This document shows positions 16,726 through 25,424 of a DNA stretch of 64,000 bases, piece by piece. A program made the translations under genes and the position numbers. Position 1 is the first letter of the stretch. Every line of letters starts with the position of its first letter. The notes beneath the pieces were generated by a model. It had not been told where the DNA came from, made no database searches, and saw nothing but the letters and a program-made list of their open reading frames with translations. Origin of the DNA: JBDRMV01 sp043825615 (GTDB taxonomy: Bacteria; CG03); the NCBI GenBank assembly GCA_043825615.1, contig JBDRRS010000013.1, forward strand, positions 186,001 to 250,000, in the 5' to 3' direction.

Positions 16726-17292
16726 ATGAAAATTACCGGCGCTCAAAACATACTTTTGAGACGGTATGTTGAAGAGCTGGAAAAATGGGGGAATTATTTT
16801 AATCTTCACTCGTTTGACAGAAAGGCCCTGTGGCAGGAGGCCGTCATAACTTCCGCGCTTTTCCTCGACGAAATCCTTCCGGCTCTTCCGAAAAACAGGT
16901 CGGACTTTAAAATCTGCGATGTCGGAACAGGAGCCGGTATTCCCGGGGTCGTCATCAAGGTTCTTCTGCCCGGGGTTTTTGTAACTCTTGTTGAATCAAA
17001 TAAAAAAAAGGTCTCGTTTTTAAAGAGTATAGAGGAGAAACTCGGTTTGAAACGGCTGATAATCATAAGCGGCGATGTTGCGGAATTTGCGAGGAAAGCG
17101 GAAGAATTATATAATGTGGTAACAGCAAGGGCTTTCGGAAAAAAGTTTCTGAAGTATGCCTTCCGGCTTGCGGCAAAGAACGGCAAAATTCTTTATTATA
17201 AAAAGAGTTACAGAGCAGGCAGTTTTTTTAAAGAGCCGGATGAAATTAAAAAATATCCGCAGGGGCTGATATTGAAGTGGGAAAATGGGTGA
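16726..17292 (+). CDS. rsmG: 16S rRNA (guanine(527)-N(7))-methyltransferase
   Basis: 188-residue Rossmann-fold methyltransferase. SAM-binding ICDVGTGAGIPGVVI (about 62-76), LVESNKKKVSFLK and the VVTARAFG motif identify RsmG/GidB. Its position directly before parA and parB is classic. The AAGG of the upstream repeat is its ribosome binding site; it overlaps parA by 8 bases. Confidence 0.93.
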   Translation: MKITGAQNILLRRYVEELEKWGNYFNLHSFDRKALWQEAVITSALFLDEILPALPKNRSDFKICDVGTGAGIPGVVIKVLLPGVFVTLVESNKKKVSFLKSIEEKLGLKRLIIISGDVAEFARKAEELYNVVTARAFGKKFLKYAFRLAAKNGKILYYKKSYRAGSFFKEPDEIKKYPQGLILKWENG

Positions 17293-18037
17293 AATAATAG
17301 CGGTTGCGAATCAGAAAGGCGGTGTCGGAAAAACGACCACAGCGATAAATCTTTCAACGGCGCTCAGTTTATCGGGTAAAAAAATCCTGCTGCTGGATAT
17401 GGACCCTCAGGCGAACTGCACGTCGGGTCTCGGGTACGGAGAAGACGGGAAAACGGTTTACGATGTGTTGCTGAATGAAAGCATTGACGGGGCGATTCTC
17501 AAAAAAGACGGGCAGCCCGATTTTGTATCCTCTACGAAAGACCTGACCGGAGCGGAAATTGAACTCGTCAATTTGGAAAACCGCGAACGGCGGTTGAGCG
17601 TGGCATTAAAGAAGGTCAGGGGGGGGTATGATTTTATATTTATTGACTGTCCTCCTTCTCTCGGCCTTTTAACGGTGAACGCTCTGACAGCCGCCGACAG
17701 CGTTCTTATCCCGCTTCAGTGCGAATTTTATGCGCTGGAAGGCCTTGGGAAATTGCTTAACACGCTGAAATATGTGAGGGATGCGTTTAACGAGCGCCTC
17801 CGCATAAAAGGCGTGGTTCTGACAATGTTCGACAGCAGGCTGAACCTGTCGAACCAGGTTGCGGACGACATAAGGAGTTTTTTCAGCGACAAACTTTATA
17901 AAACGCTGATACCGAGAAACGTCCGCCTGGCCGAAGCGCCGAGCTTCGGGAAGGATATTTTCAGTTATGATAAAAATTCCGTCGGTTCGGAGCATTACAT
18001 GGCGCTTGCCATGGAATTTATCAGAAAAAGCATATGA
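17285..18037 (+). CDS. parA: Chromosome partitioning ATPase ParA/Soj
   Basis: 250-residue deviant Walker ATPase: NQKGGVGKTTTAINL (residues 9-23) with the signature lysine, DMDPQANCTSGL and FIDCPPSLG. It lacks an N-terminal DNA-binding extension, as in chromosomal Soj. It interacts with ParB-parS complexes to segregate origins and regulate replication initiation. It overlaps rsmG by 8 bases and the next gene by 4. Confidence 0.95.
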   Translation: MGEIIAVANQKGGVGKTTTAINLSTALSLSGKKILLLDMDPQANCTSGLGYGEDGKTVYDVLLNESIDGAILKKDGQPDFVSSTKDLTGAEIELVNLENRERRLSVALKKVRGGYDFIFIDCPPSLGLLTVNALTAADSVLIPLQCEFYALEGLGKLLNTLKYVRDAFNERLRIKGVVLTMFDSRLNLSNQVADDIRSFFSDKLYKTLIPRNVRLAEAPSFGKDIFSYDKNSVGSEHYMALAMEFIRKSI

Positions 18038-19497
18038 AACCGCACAGAATATATGACTGGAAGGACTTCAGTGTCGGCAATCTTGTTGCCAGGAAGGGCA
18101 AACGAAAAATCAGCGTGGTGATTCCCGCGAAGAACGAGGCGGGCACAATAGGCGCCATCGTTCGCAGAATACAAAAGACACTGATGCGCCTCGTGGACGA
18201 ACTGGTCGTGTTGGACGGCGGCTCCTCCGACGGTACAAGAAGAATTGCCCGACATGCCGGAGCGAAGGTTTTCAAGGATTCTAAAATTCTTCCACGGCTC
18301 AGGAATTACGGCGGAAAGGGTAATGCTCTTTACAAAAGCATGTTTGTAACAAGCGGCGACATTATCGCTTTTATAGACGGCGATATAAAAAATTTTTCCG
18401 AAAGATTCGTTATAGGAATAACAGCGCCGCTTATTCTGAACAAAAAATTAAGTTTTGTGAAGGCATTTTATGAAAGACCTCTTGTGGAATCGGGTAAAAT
18501 CAAAAAGGGAGAGGGCGGGAGGGTCACCGAAATTCTGGCGCGGCCTCTCATAAACACTTTTTATCCCGAACTTTCGAAAATAAGGCAGCCGCTTTCGGGG
18601 GAGTATGCGATTCGCCGCCGTCTTTTAAAGAAGATATCAATCCCGTCGGGTTACGGTGTAGAGGTTGCTCTTCTTCTTGAGACCGCCCGCCTCGCCGGAG
18701 TCGGCAGTATCGCGCAGGTTGACCTCGGGAAGAGGATACACAGAAACCAGCATCTTTCGGCTCTCGGCCGGATGGGTTTTGAGGTTTTGCAGGCCTTCCT
18801 GCATTACGCCGAAGAGCACGGAAAAATCTCTGCCAAAAAAGTTTCCATGGACTATTTCAATACAAATGAGTGTAAAAAATACAGAATTTCGCAGCATTTT
18901 TTCCCACCCGCCGCGAAAAGTTTCAGAAAAACGGAGATATTTTTCGTGAGGCACGGCGAAACGGATTGGAACCGCCAGTTGAGGATTCAGTCCCTGAGCG
19001 ATATTCCTTTGAATAAAACAGGAATAAAACAGTCGCGTGAGGCAGCGAAAAAACTGAAAGACGAGAAAATCACCGTCGTTTACACATCCCCGCTCAAACG
19101 GGCGGAAAAAACAGCGGAAATTATTTCGGCAAATTACGGGCTGTGTCCATTTAAGGATGCCCGGCTGCTTGAGATAAATCACGGCGACTGGGCGGGACAG
19201 AAGGCACCGGCGCTTCGGAAGAGGTATCCCGAACGTTTCAGGAAGTGGATGAAAGAGCCGTGGAAGCACAGACCTCCCGGGGGCGAGTCATGGGGTCTCT
19301 TCAAAAACAGGGTCGGAAATTTTCTTAATGAGATAAAGAAAAAAAACAGAGGAGAAAAAATACTGATTGTCGCTCACAAAGAGGTCTGCGCGGTCGGTCT
19401 GGCGATTCTGGGAAAAAAGAAGCTTACGGAAATAAATATTTTTTTACGGGATGATATAGGTAATTGCCGGATTAAATGCTGGCAGGAGGAAAATTAA
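18034..19497 (+). CDS. Fusion: glucosyl-3-phosphoglycerate synthase (GT81) + histidine phosphatase
   Basis: 487 residues in two domains. Residues 1-290 are a GT-A glycosyltransferase of GpgS type: VVIPAKNEAGTIGAIV, a DGD metal motif at 115-117, GGRVTEILARPLIN, PLSGEYAIRR and DLGKRIHRNQHLSALG. GpgS transfers glucose from an NDP-glucose to 3-phosphoglycerate. Residues 300-487 are a phosphoglycerate-mutase-type histidine phosphatase with the RHGE motif at 306-309 and the later His in VAHKEV. In mycobacteria the GpgP phosphatase is of this superfamily and removes the phosphate to give glucosylglycerate. The fusion would therefore make this compatible solute in one polypeptide. It sits between parA and parB with a 4-base overlap to parA and no gap to parB. 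Domain calls are firm, substrates inferred. Confidence 0.82.
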   Translation: MKPHRIYDWKDFSVGNLVARKGKRKISVVIPAKNEAGTIGAIVRRIQKTLMRLVDELVVLDGGSSDGTRRIARHAGAKVFKDSKILPRLRNYGGKGNALYKSMFVTSGDIIAFIDGDIKNFSERFVIGITAPLILNKKLSFVKAFYERPLVESGKIKKGEGGRVTEILARPLINTFYPELSKIRQPLSGEYAIRRRLLKKISIPSGYGVEVALLLETARLAGVGSIAQVDLGKRIHRNQHLSALGRMGFEVLQAFLHYAEEHGKISAKKVSMDYFNTNECKKYRISQHFFPPAAKSFRKTEIFFVRHGETDWNRQLRIQSLSDIPLNKTGIKQSREAAKKLKDEKITVVYTSPLKRAEKTAEIISANYGLCPFKDARLLEINHGDWAGQKAPALRKRYPERFRKWMKEPWKHRPPGGESWGLFKNRVGNFLNEIKKKNRGEKILIVAHKEVCAVGLAILGKKKLTEINIFLRDDIGNCRIKCWQEEN

Positions 19498-20343
19498 ATG
19501 AAAAGGAAAACAGTTTCCGAGTACGCGGGAAGAAAAGTTCTCGGAAGAGGGCTTGAGTCCCTGATACCGGTGCGTGAAAAAGGCAGGATTCATTCAATTG
19601 ACGTTTCAGAGATAAAACCGTCGAAATATCAGGCGAGGAGGAAATTTAATAATGCTTCCATCCTGTCTCTCGCGCAGACAATAAAGGAAGACGGCCTCAT
19701 ACAGCCTATTATCGTGACGCCCTCCGGCAACGGCTGGAGATTGATTGCGGGCGAAAGGCGTCTCCGCGCCGCGAAGGCTTCGGGTCTCAAGGAAATTCCC
19801 GCAATAATCAGGGATACCGCAGAAGAGAATATTGCGGTTTTGTCGCTTGTTGAAAATCTTCAGAGAGAGGACCTGATGCCCCTTGACGAAGCGCGGGCTC
19901 TTTCCCATCTCATGAAGAAGTTTTCTTTCACTCAGGAGGAGGTTGCCGTAAAAACGGGGAAGAGCCGTTCGGCGGTTGCGAACACTCTGCGCCTTCTGAA
20001 ATTTCCGGCTGTTATCGTCAATGCGCTGGAGGACGGAAGCATCACGGAAGGACATGCGAGGGCTCTCGCGGCCATAAATGACGAGAGGAGAATTAAATAT
20101 CTAATCACAAAAATCATAAGAGAGCACATCTCCGTCAGGGATGTTGAGCAGACGGCATTTCCCGTGCGCCAGGCAAAAAAGAGGAGAGGCCCGGCGGAAA
20201 TTCCGGAATTTGCCGAAAAACTCGAAAGCGCCCTCGGCACAAAAGTTGAAGTTAAGATAAACAGAAAAAAACAGGGGTTTATTAAGATTTACTTTTTTTC
20301 GGGAGAGGAATTAGAGCGAATCACCCACCGGCTTTCGCGGTAG
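19498..20343 (+). CDS. parB: Chromosome partitioning protein ParB/Spo0J
   Basis: 281-residue CTP-dependent parS-binding clamp. The N-terminal LGRGLESLIP (ParA-interacting peptide), CTPase motifs GLIQPIIV and GERRLRAAK, ENLQREDLMPLDEA and the helix-turn-helix AVKTGKSRSAVANTLRLL are present, with a C-terminal dimerisation domain. The start codon immediately follows the fusion gene's stop. Two parS-like sites lie 3.7 kb upstream. Its 3' end overlaps a convergent membrane-protein gene by 55 bases. Confidence 0.95.
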   Translation: MKRKTVSEYAGRKVLGRGLESLIPVREKGRIHSIDVSEIKPSKYQARRKFNNASILSLAQTIKEDGLIQPIIVTPSGNGWRLIAGERRLRAAKASGLKEIPAIIRDTAEENIAVLSLVENLQREDLMPLDEARALSHLMKKFSFTQEEVAVKTGKSRSAVANTLRLLKFPAVIVNALEDGSITEGHARALAAINDERRIKYLITKIIREHISVRDVEQTAFPVRQAKKRRGPAEIPEFAEKLESALGTKVEVKINRKKQGFIKIYFFSGEELERITHRLSR

Positions 20344-20609
20344 GAGAATACGGCCGAAGAAATCGCCCACAGGGCGGAGACCGCAACAATTTCTCCGGAA
20401 ACATATTCCGCCAGAAGGAAAATCAGCGACAGTGTTGTAATAACAAAAACAATGTGAAAAAGCCATTTTCTAAATTTCTCTTTAAGTATTGCCTTCCGGT
20501 TAAGGCCCAATGCCATTTGAAGACCCACCAGCACCCCGATTAACGGGTTCAATCCCAGCCAGAAAACAAAAACAACGATTAAAACAAGTGAAATCCCCGC
20601 AAAAATCAT
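20289..20609 (-). CDS. Small integral membrane protein (106 aa), function unknown
   Basis: 106 residues with about four hydrophobic segments (MIFAGISLVLIVVFVFWLGL, then a GVLVGLQMALG stretch, LFHIVFVITTLSLIFLLAEY, IVAVSALWAISSAVF) and a basic C-terminus. AAAGGGG stands 6 bases before the ATG, a good ribosome binding site. It converges on parB and overlaps its last 55 bases, which is unusual for that long an overlap. I do not recognise a family. Confidence 0.6.
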   Translation of the reverse strand: MIFAGISLVLIVVFVFWLGLNPLIGVLVGLQMALGLNRKAILKEKFRKWLFHIVFVITTLSLIFLLAEYVSGEIVAVSALWAISSAVFSYRESRWVIRSNSSPEKK

Positions 20610-20639
20610 TTTTTCCCCTTTATGTTAAAATATCTATTC

Positions 20640-20868
20640 TACCGAACTCTAACTGCTCGCGGTTTTGCCCGCAGGGACGCTCACGTAAGCAAGTTCGCTC
20701 TGGGTTCGCTTCGGGCATTCTGCAAATCCCTCGCTCACACAGCCCCGCTTGCCAAAAACCGCTCGCTATATTTTCTCAAAAATTTTACGCAACCTGCATA
20801 GAAGTTGCAACGTAAGTTTTAAAAAACAGTTTGCTTTTTTATTATATCAAAATTTGCTAAATTAAATA
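20640..20868. repeat. Gene-free spacer with a large imperfect inverted structure
   Basis: Arms GCGGTTTT (20659-20666) and AAAACCGC (20755-20762) pair, with a nested GCAAG/CTTGC pair inside, forming a stem-loop of about 100 bases that is GC-richer than its flanks. The rest is AT-rich DNA leading into lptF, and no clear ribosome binding site precedes its ATG. It may be another dispersed repeat type; no second copy is seen here. Confidence 0.45.
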
Positions 20869-21927
20869 ATGCGGGTTTTCACAAAATATTTTCTTAAAGA
20901 GTTTTTTCCCGTCTTTTTTGCATCCGTCCTGATTCTTATAGGGCTTTTTCTTATAAATGACGCCCTCCAGTTTATCGTTTCTCTTTTTGTAAAAGGAGCG
21001 GCACTGCTGGATATTGCCGAAATATTCATTTTGGGAATTCCCTCATCGTTCATTTTTGTCATTCCCGTCTCGTTCCTTATGGGTTGGGTCGTTTCGGTCA
21101 GCCGCCTTGCGGGTGATTCCGAAATACTGGCTCTCCAGTCGTCCGGAATCAATCCGCGAGCCATTCTGAAACCGGTTCTCGCAACAGGGTTTATTGTTTC
21201 GCTTTTTTTGCTGTATTCAAATTCGGTTCTTTCGCCGAAGAGCAGTCGCAGGATGAACAGCGCTCTCAGAAAAGTTCTTTCAAAGAACATCCTTCATCTT
21301 AAGGAGAAGACATTTTCAACAATAGGCGATTATGTTTTTTTTGTTGCCAGTATCGGAAAAGACAGAATGCAGGATATAAGGATTTACAAATTGAAAGAAA
21401 ACTTTCCGGAAATTCAGATTTTTGCCGCTGCCGGTATTATCAGCGGCGGGCGGGAAGGCATCACCGGTCTTGAACTGGAAAAGGGAACGATGCTTTTGAG
21501 GGACGCCTCTTCCGCCGGAAAACTTACAACGGTTAAGTTTGACAAGTATTCATTTGCGATTGACGCCGAAACGGATTATAAGGAAACGCACAAGATTACG
21601 CAGATTGAATCGTCGCAGTTGAAAAAAAGGATAAAGGAATTAAAAACCAGGGGTTTGCCCGCCGGCATTCTTGAGGCGGAGTATAATATGCGGAATTCTC
21701 TTGCTTTCAGCGGTTTTTTCCTCGCGATTTTAGGTGTCATTGCGGGCATAAGGGTTAAATCGCCCAGGAAAGTTATCGGAATCGGACTCTCGGTTTTTCT
21801 GGTTTTCCTGTATTATGCCTGTTTTACTCTTTTTCTCAATCTTTCGGAAAACGGCTGGATTAATCCTGCGGCGGCATGCTGGATTCCGAATCTGCTTTGC
21901 GCCGCGGGGGCGGTTCTTCTAAGATGA
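20869..21927 (+). CDS. lptF: LPS export permease LptF (YjgP/YjgQ family)
   Basis: 352-residue inner-membrane protein with two N-terminal helices, a helix pair around residues 50-80, a periplasmic beta-jellyroll region (about 130-260) and three C-terminal helices: the LptF/LptG topology. Conserved DSEILALQSSGINP is visible. With LptG and an LptB ATPase (not in this window) it extracts LPS from the inner membrane. It overlaps lptG by 4 bases (ATGA). No ribosome binding site is obvious upstream. Confidence 0.9.
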   Translation: MRVFTKYFLKEFFPVFFASVLILIGLFLINDALQFIVSLFVKGAALLDIAEIFILGIPSSFIFVIPVSFLMGWVVSVSRLAGDSEILALQSSGINPRAILKPVLATGFIVSLFLLYSNSVLSPKSSRRMNSALRKVLSKNILHLKEKTFSTIGDYVFFVASIGKDRMQDIRIYKLKENFPEIQIFAAAGIISGGREGITGLELEKGTMLLRDASSAGKLTTVKFDKYSFAIDAETDYKETHKITQIESSQLKKRIKELKTRGLPAGILEAEYNMRNSLAFSGFFLAILGVIAGIRVKSPRKVIGIGLSVFLVFLYYACFTLFLNLSENGWINPAAACWIPNLLCAAGAVLLR

Positions 21928-23012
21928 AAATTTTTTCAAAATACATTCTCAGAAATTTTTTCAAGGTTTTTTTGATTGCAACGGCAGGGTTTCTCCTGCT
22001 TTTTATTTTTTCGGGAGTTCTTACGCGGCTGGATATTTTTTCAAGATATCATTCCTCGCTTTTCAAAATTCTCACGTTCATAGGTCTTAAAACGCCGGGC
22101 TGGATTCTCCAGGTTCTGCCTATGTCAATACTGCTTGCGCTGGTCATAACGGTTACGGAACTGAAAAGGCGGAACGAACTGCTCGCGATCGAAACATCGG
22201 GTATTTCCATGCTCAAAATTATAAAACCGTTTATTTTTACGGGGCTTGTGTTTTCTTTTTTCCTCGGGCTGTTCGACGAGGGTGTGGCCAGAAAGTCCGC
22301 AAAAGCGGCGTATGTTTATTATGACACGGCGGTCAAAGGGAAAAAATACCAGCCCGCTTACGGACGCTATTTCAACATTATTCTGCAGGGGAAACCAATC
22401 TCAGGCGGAAGGGCATTTTATTACATAGGTTTTTTTGATTCGGAGAAAAACTCGGGACAGAACTTCTGCGTTGATGTGCATCTTGACAAGGGGCTGAGGC
22501 AGGTCTTCGGGAAAAAATTTTTTTACGACGGCGGCTGGGTTTTGACGGACGGTGTTGAAAGGGAATTGTCGGGTGATTTTGAATTAGAAAAAGAAACCGC
22601 TTTTAAGAGAAAGAAATTTTCTTTTCCGCCGGCTCCCGCGGATTTTCTGTTAGCCCGCGCGTCGTTTGAGGAAATGAGCATGATTCAGCTCGCCGGACAC
22701 ATAAAAAATCTTAAAAGGAGCAGAATCCCGTCCGCGCGCGAAAGGGTAAATTTCCACGCGCGTTTTTCATCGGCTTTTTCAGCCGTGATTGTTATCATCA
22801 TAGGTATCCCGTTCGGTTTTTTCTTCAGCCATGTCGGCAGGGTGGCGGCTCTGGTACTGAGCGTTCTTGTCTGCTTCGTTTACTGGGGCTTCTTTTCGCT
22901 CGGAATATCTCTCGGCGAGAGCGGCGCTCTTCCCCCGTTCATCGGCGCCTGGTTTTCAAACATTTTATTTACGGGTCTTTCTCTTGCATTTTTAAGGAAA
23001 AAACTTGCTTAA
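21924..23012 (+). CDS. lptG: LPS export permease LptG (YjgP/YjgQ family)
   Basis: Paralogue of LptF of 362 residues when started at ATG 21924, which overlaps the lptF stop. Same topology: IFSKYILRNFFKVFLIATAG first helix, KRRNELLAIETSGISMLKI cytoplasmic motif, periplasmic jellyroll, and C-terminal helices. An in-frame upstream ATG at 21876 would add 16 residues of lptF-overlapping sequence and is rejected. The two permeases form a heterodimer in Gram-negative LPS transport. Confidence 0.9.
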   Translation: MKIFSKYILRNFFKVFLIATAGFLLLFIFSGVLTRLDIFSRYHSSLFKILTFIGLKTPGWILQVLPMSILLALVITVTELKRRNELLAIETSGISMLKIIKPFIFTGLVFSFFLGLFDEGVARKSAKAAYVYYDTAVKGKKYQPAYGRYFNIILQGKPISGGRAFYYIGFFDSEKNSGQNFCVDVHLDKGLRQVFGKKFFYDGGWVLTDGVERELSGDFELEKETAFKRKKFSFPPAPADFLLARASFEEMSMIQLAGHIKNLKRSRIPSARERVNFHARFSSAFSAVIVIIIGIPFGFFFSHVGRVAALVLSVLVCFVYWGFFSLGISLGESGALPPFIGAWFSNILFTGLSLAFLRKKLA

Positions 23013-24522
23013 GCAACTTAATCTCTCAATATCTATTTTCTTAATTTCTATTTCTTCTTCGCTTTTTGCCGGCGAAGTTCTTCTGAAGTTCAAGGATTTT
23101 GTTTCAAAAGACGTTCAACTGCAGATAATTGAACAGTCAAGCGCAACCGTTTCGGGTTTTATAGAAGAAATATCCGTGTGGAAACTGGAAATACCCGAAA
23201 GCGAAACTGCCGATACGGTAATTTCTTTTTTCGAGCGCCTTGAAGAGGTGCTGTACTGCCAGGAAAATAAACAGAGAAAATTATTTGCGTTTACGCCAAA
23301 CGACCCGAGTTATTCATCACAGTGGGGATTAACCAAAGCATACGGGATAAATATGGAGGATGCGTGGGATATTGCGGGAAGTTCCGGTTCAAGTTCCGTT
23401 GTTATTGCAGTAATTGACACAGGGATTGACTATAATCATGAGGACTTAAAAAACAAAATGTGGGACGGTGGCTCGGCGTACCCCAATCACGGATACGATT
23501 TTGCCGACAATGATAATGACCCTGAATATGAACGTACCTCCTATCCCTCTGAGGATCATGCCACGCACGTTGCCGGCATTGCCGCTGGCGATCTTAATAA
23601 CGGTATCGGTATTGCCGGGGTTGCGGCAAAATGCAGGATAATGTCGGTAAGGGTTCTTGAATGGAGCGATTATTGGTCAAATTATACAGGGTCTGATTAT
23701 GATATCGCTGCCGGGATTTGCTGGGCAGTTACGAACGGCGCAAAAGTTATAAATATGAGTTTGGGCGGCCCGGAAAAAAACCCGGTTGAAATGGATGCCT
23801 GCAAATTTGCTTTTGACAATGATGTTTTTGTCTGCGCTTCTTCGGGAAACGAGGATTCCTCGGTTGGTTATCCGGCGGCGTTCACCACAGTTTTTGCCGT
23901 CGGCGCGGTTGACAATACTTTTACAACGAGCGGCAATAAAGCGTCTTTTTCCAATTATGGAGAAAAACTTGACGTTGTTGCCCCGGGGGACAATATTTTA
24001 AGCACAGTTCCCGGCGACTCTTATGATTGGTTTGATGGAACTTCAATGGCGTGCCCTTTTGTTGCTGGCCTTGCGGCTCTCGTTTTGTCGGAGAGACCCG
24101 ACTTCGGGCCGGGCGATGTGGCTGAAATAATCAGAAGAACGGCAAGCAAATATCCTGAAAAGGACGAGCAGGTCGGCTACGGTCTGATAAACGCTTCCGC
24201 CTGTCTTGCAGCCCTCCATCAGCACATCGCGAACCTCCTGGTGGAGGTTACGCCGTTTCCGAACCCGTTCAGGTTGGGGGCGGGAATAAATTTGAAATTC
24301 GGTTTCAAAAATAATCCGCAGACATTAAAGATATTTAAAATTTTTGATTTTACGGGGCAGGGGGTTGCCGAACTCGGCTCCTCCGATTTTTTTCCCGATA
24401 ACCAGGTCGCCGCGTGGGACGGGAAGAATAAAAACGGGGACAATGTGGCCTCAGGCGTTTATTTCTATTATGCCGAGACGGATGCCGGAAAATCAAAGGG
24501 CAGGTTTGCAGTAATAAAATGA
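23005..24522 (+). CDS. Secreted subtilisin-like serine protease (S8) with C-terminal sorting-type domain
   Basis: 505 residues: signal peptide (1-22, ending SLFAG), a short propeptide, an S8 catalytic domain with triad D138 (VIDTGID), H185 (DHATHVAG) and S347 (GTSMACPFVAG), oxyanion Asn in ASSGNED, and a C-terminal beta-domain of about 85 residues starting PFPNPFR and containing WDGKNKNGDNVASGVYFYY. This domain resembles type IX secretion type-A sorting domains and FlgD-like Ig folds. The start is TTG 23005 with AAGGA 6 bases upstream, overlapping lptG by 8. The stop overlaps the PorV-like gene by 4. Context suggests cell-surface export. Confidence 0.9.
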   Translation: MLKQLNLSISIFLISISSSLFAGEVLLKFKDFVSKDVQLQIIEQSSATVSGFIEEISVWKLEIPESETADTVISFFERLEEVLYCQENKQRKLFAFTPNDPSYSSQWGLTKAYGINMEDAWDIAGSSGSSSVVIAVIDTGIDYNHEDLKNKMWDGGSAYPNHGYDFADNDNDPEYERTSYPSEDHATHVAGIAAGDLNNGIGIAGVAAKCRIMSVRVLEWSDYWSNYTGSDYDIAAGICWAVTNGAKVINMSLGGPEKNPVEMDACKFAFDNDVFVCASSGNEDSSVGYPAAFTTVFAVGAVDNTFTTSGNKASFSNYGEKLDVVAPGDNILSTVPGDSYDWFDGTSMACPFVAGLAALVLSERPDFGPGDVAEIIRRTASKYPEKDEQVGYGLINASACLAALHQHIANLLVEVTPFPNPFRLGAGINLKFGFKNNPQTLKIFKIFDFTGQGVAELGSSDFFPDNQVAAWDGKNKNGDNVASGVYFYYAETDAGKSKGRFAVIK

Positions 24523-25424
24523 CAAAAAAGATATTGTTTCTTTTATTTTTCACGTTTCACGTTTCACGTTTCACATCGTTGAATGCCGGTTTTTTAGATG
24601 TTTCTCCCGGTAAAACGGGCGTTTCTTTTTTAAGGGTTCCGCTGTCAGCGAGGGTTGTCGCGCTCGGGAACTGCGGCGCCGGCGCCTCCGGCGCTGATTT
24701 TATAGAAAGGAATCCCGCATCCTTTTACGGGTGCGAAACGGCAATGCAGTTCTCGCATCTGAATTATTTTGAGGGGTTGTCTTTAAATCAGGCGGGAATT
24801 TTTCTCAATTTTCGGGACGGTTACGATACATTCAGCGGAAATAAGCTGGAGCATTTTATCTGTCTGGAAATAAAAAATTTCTCAAGCTCCGATGACAGGA
24901 GGGACATGCTGACGGGAGAAAAAACGGGAAGTTTCGGCATAAACAACAGGTGTCTCCGGCTGGCTTATGCGTTTGAAAAAAAGGATGTCCGTTACGGAAT
25001 CGCCGGAAAGTCGGTAACCGAAAAAATCGACGAAAGTTCTTCGGACGGGTTTGCCTTTGACTTCGGCATGATAAGATGGCTGGGCGAAACCGCATCATTC
25101 GGTTTGAGCGTTCAAAATATAGGGCGGGACATTTCTTCAAGCCCGCTGCCTTTAACGGTGAGCGCGGGTTTCAGCATAGAAGGTTTGAGGGACTGCCTGC
25201 TGCTGGACATTGAAAAAACAGAGGAAGAAGAATCGAAAATGTCCTGCGGTATTGAACACTCTCTGGACTTTATGGAATTAAGAGCGGGTATAAGCCGTCA
25301 GGATATATTAAGACCTTCCGCGGGTTTCGGAATCAAGAGGGGTCATTTCGCAATTGACTACGCTTTTTCCTTTCACAGGTATTTAGGCGGAAATCACCTT
25401 TTTACGGTTTCGGCCCGGTTTTGA
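24519..25424 (+). CDS. PorV/PorQ-like outer membrane beta-barrel protein
   Basis: 301 residues with a signal peptide (about 1-23, with the repeat-derived TFHVSRFTS) and then a beta-barrel beginning with FLRVPLSARVVALGNCGAGASGADFIERNPAS, the region conserved in the PorV/UPF0164 family, and ending in a beta-strand with terminal Phe. PorV shuttles cargo in type IX secretion. Its coupling to a protease with a sorting-type domain supports a related role. It converges on the next gene with 23 bases overlap. Confidence 0.75.
   Translation: MTKKILFLLFFTFHVSRFTSLNAGFLDVSPGKTGVSFLRVPLSARVVALGNCGAGASGADFIERNPASFYGCETAMQFSHLNYFEGLSLNQAGIFLNFRDGYDTFSGNKLEHFICLEIKNFSSSDDRRDMLTGEKTGSFGINNRCLRLAYAFEKKDVRYGIAGKSVTEKIDESSSDGFAFDFGMIRWLGETASFGLSVQNIGRDISSSPLPLTVSAGFSIEGLRDCLLLDIEKTEEEESKMSCGIEHSLDFMELRAGISRQDILRPSAGFGIKRGHFAIDYAFSFHRYLGGNHLFTVSARF
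24547..24574. repeat. Heptanucleotide tandem repeat in a signal-peptide region
   Basis: Four 7-bp units, TTTTCAC then three GTTTCAC, inside the 5' end of the PorV-like gene, encoding FTFHVSRFTS. The unit equals one half of the parS site (TGTTTCAC). Because 7 is not a multiple of 3, gain or loss of a unit would shift the frame. Confidence 0.8.

Noticed and set aside
16033..16809. 258-residue open frame on the minus strand
   Set aside because: It is the complement of the patatin gene, has no family motif and crosses the rsmG start; a shadow frame.
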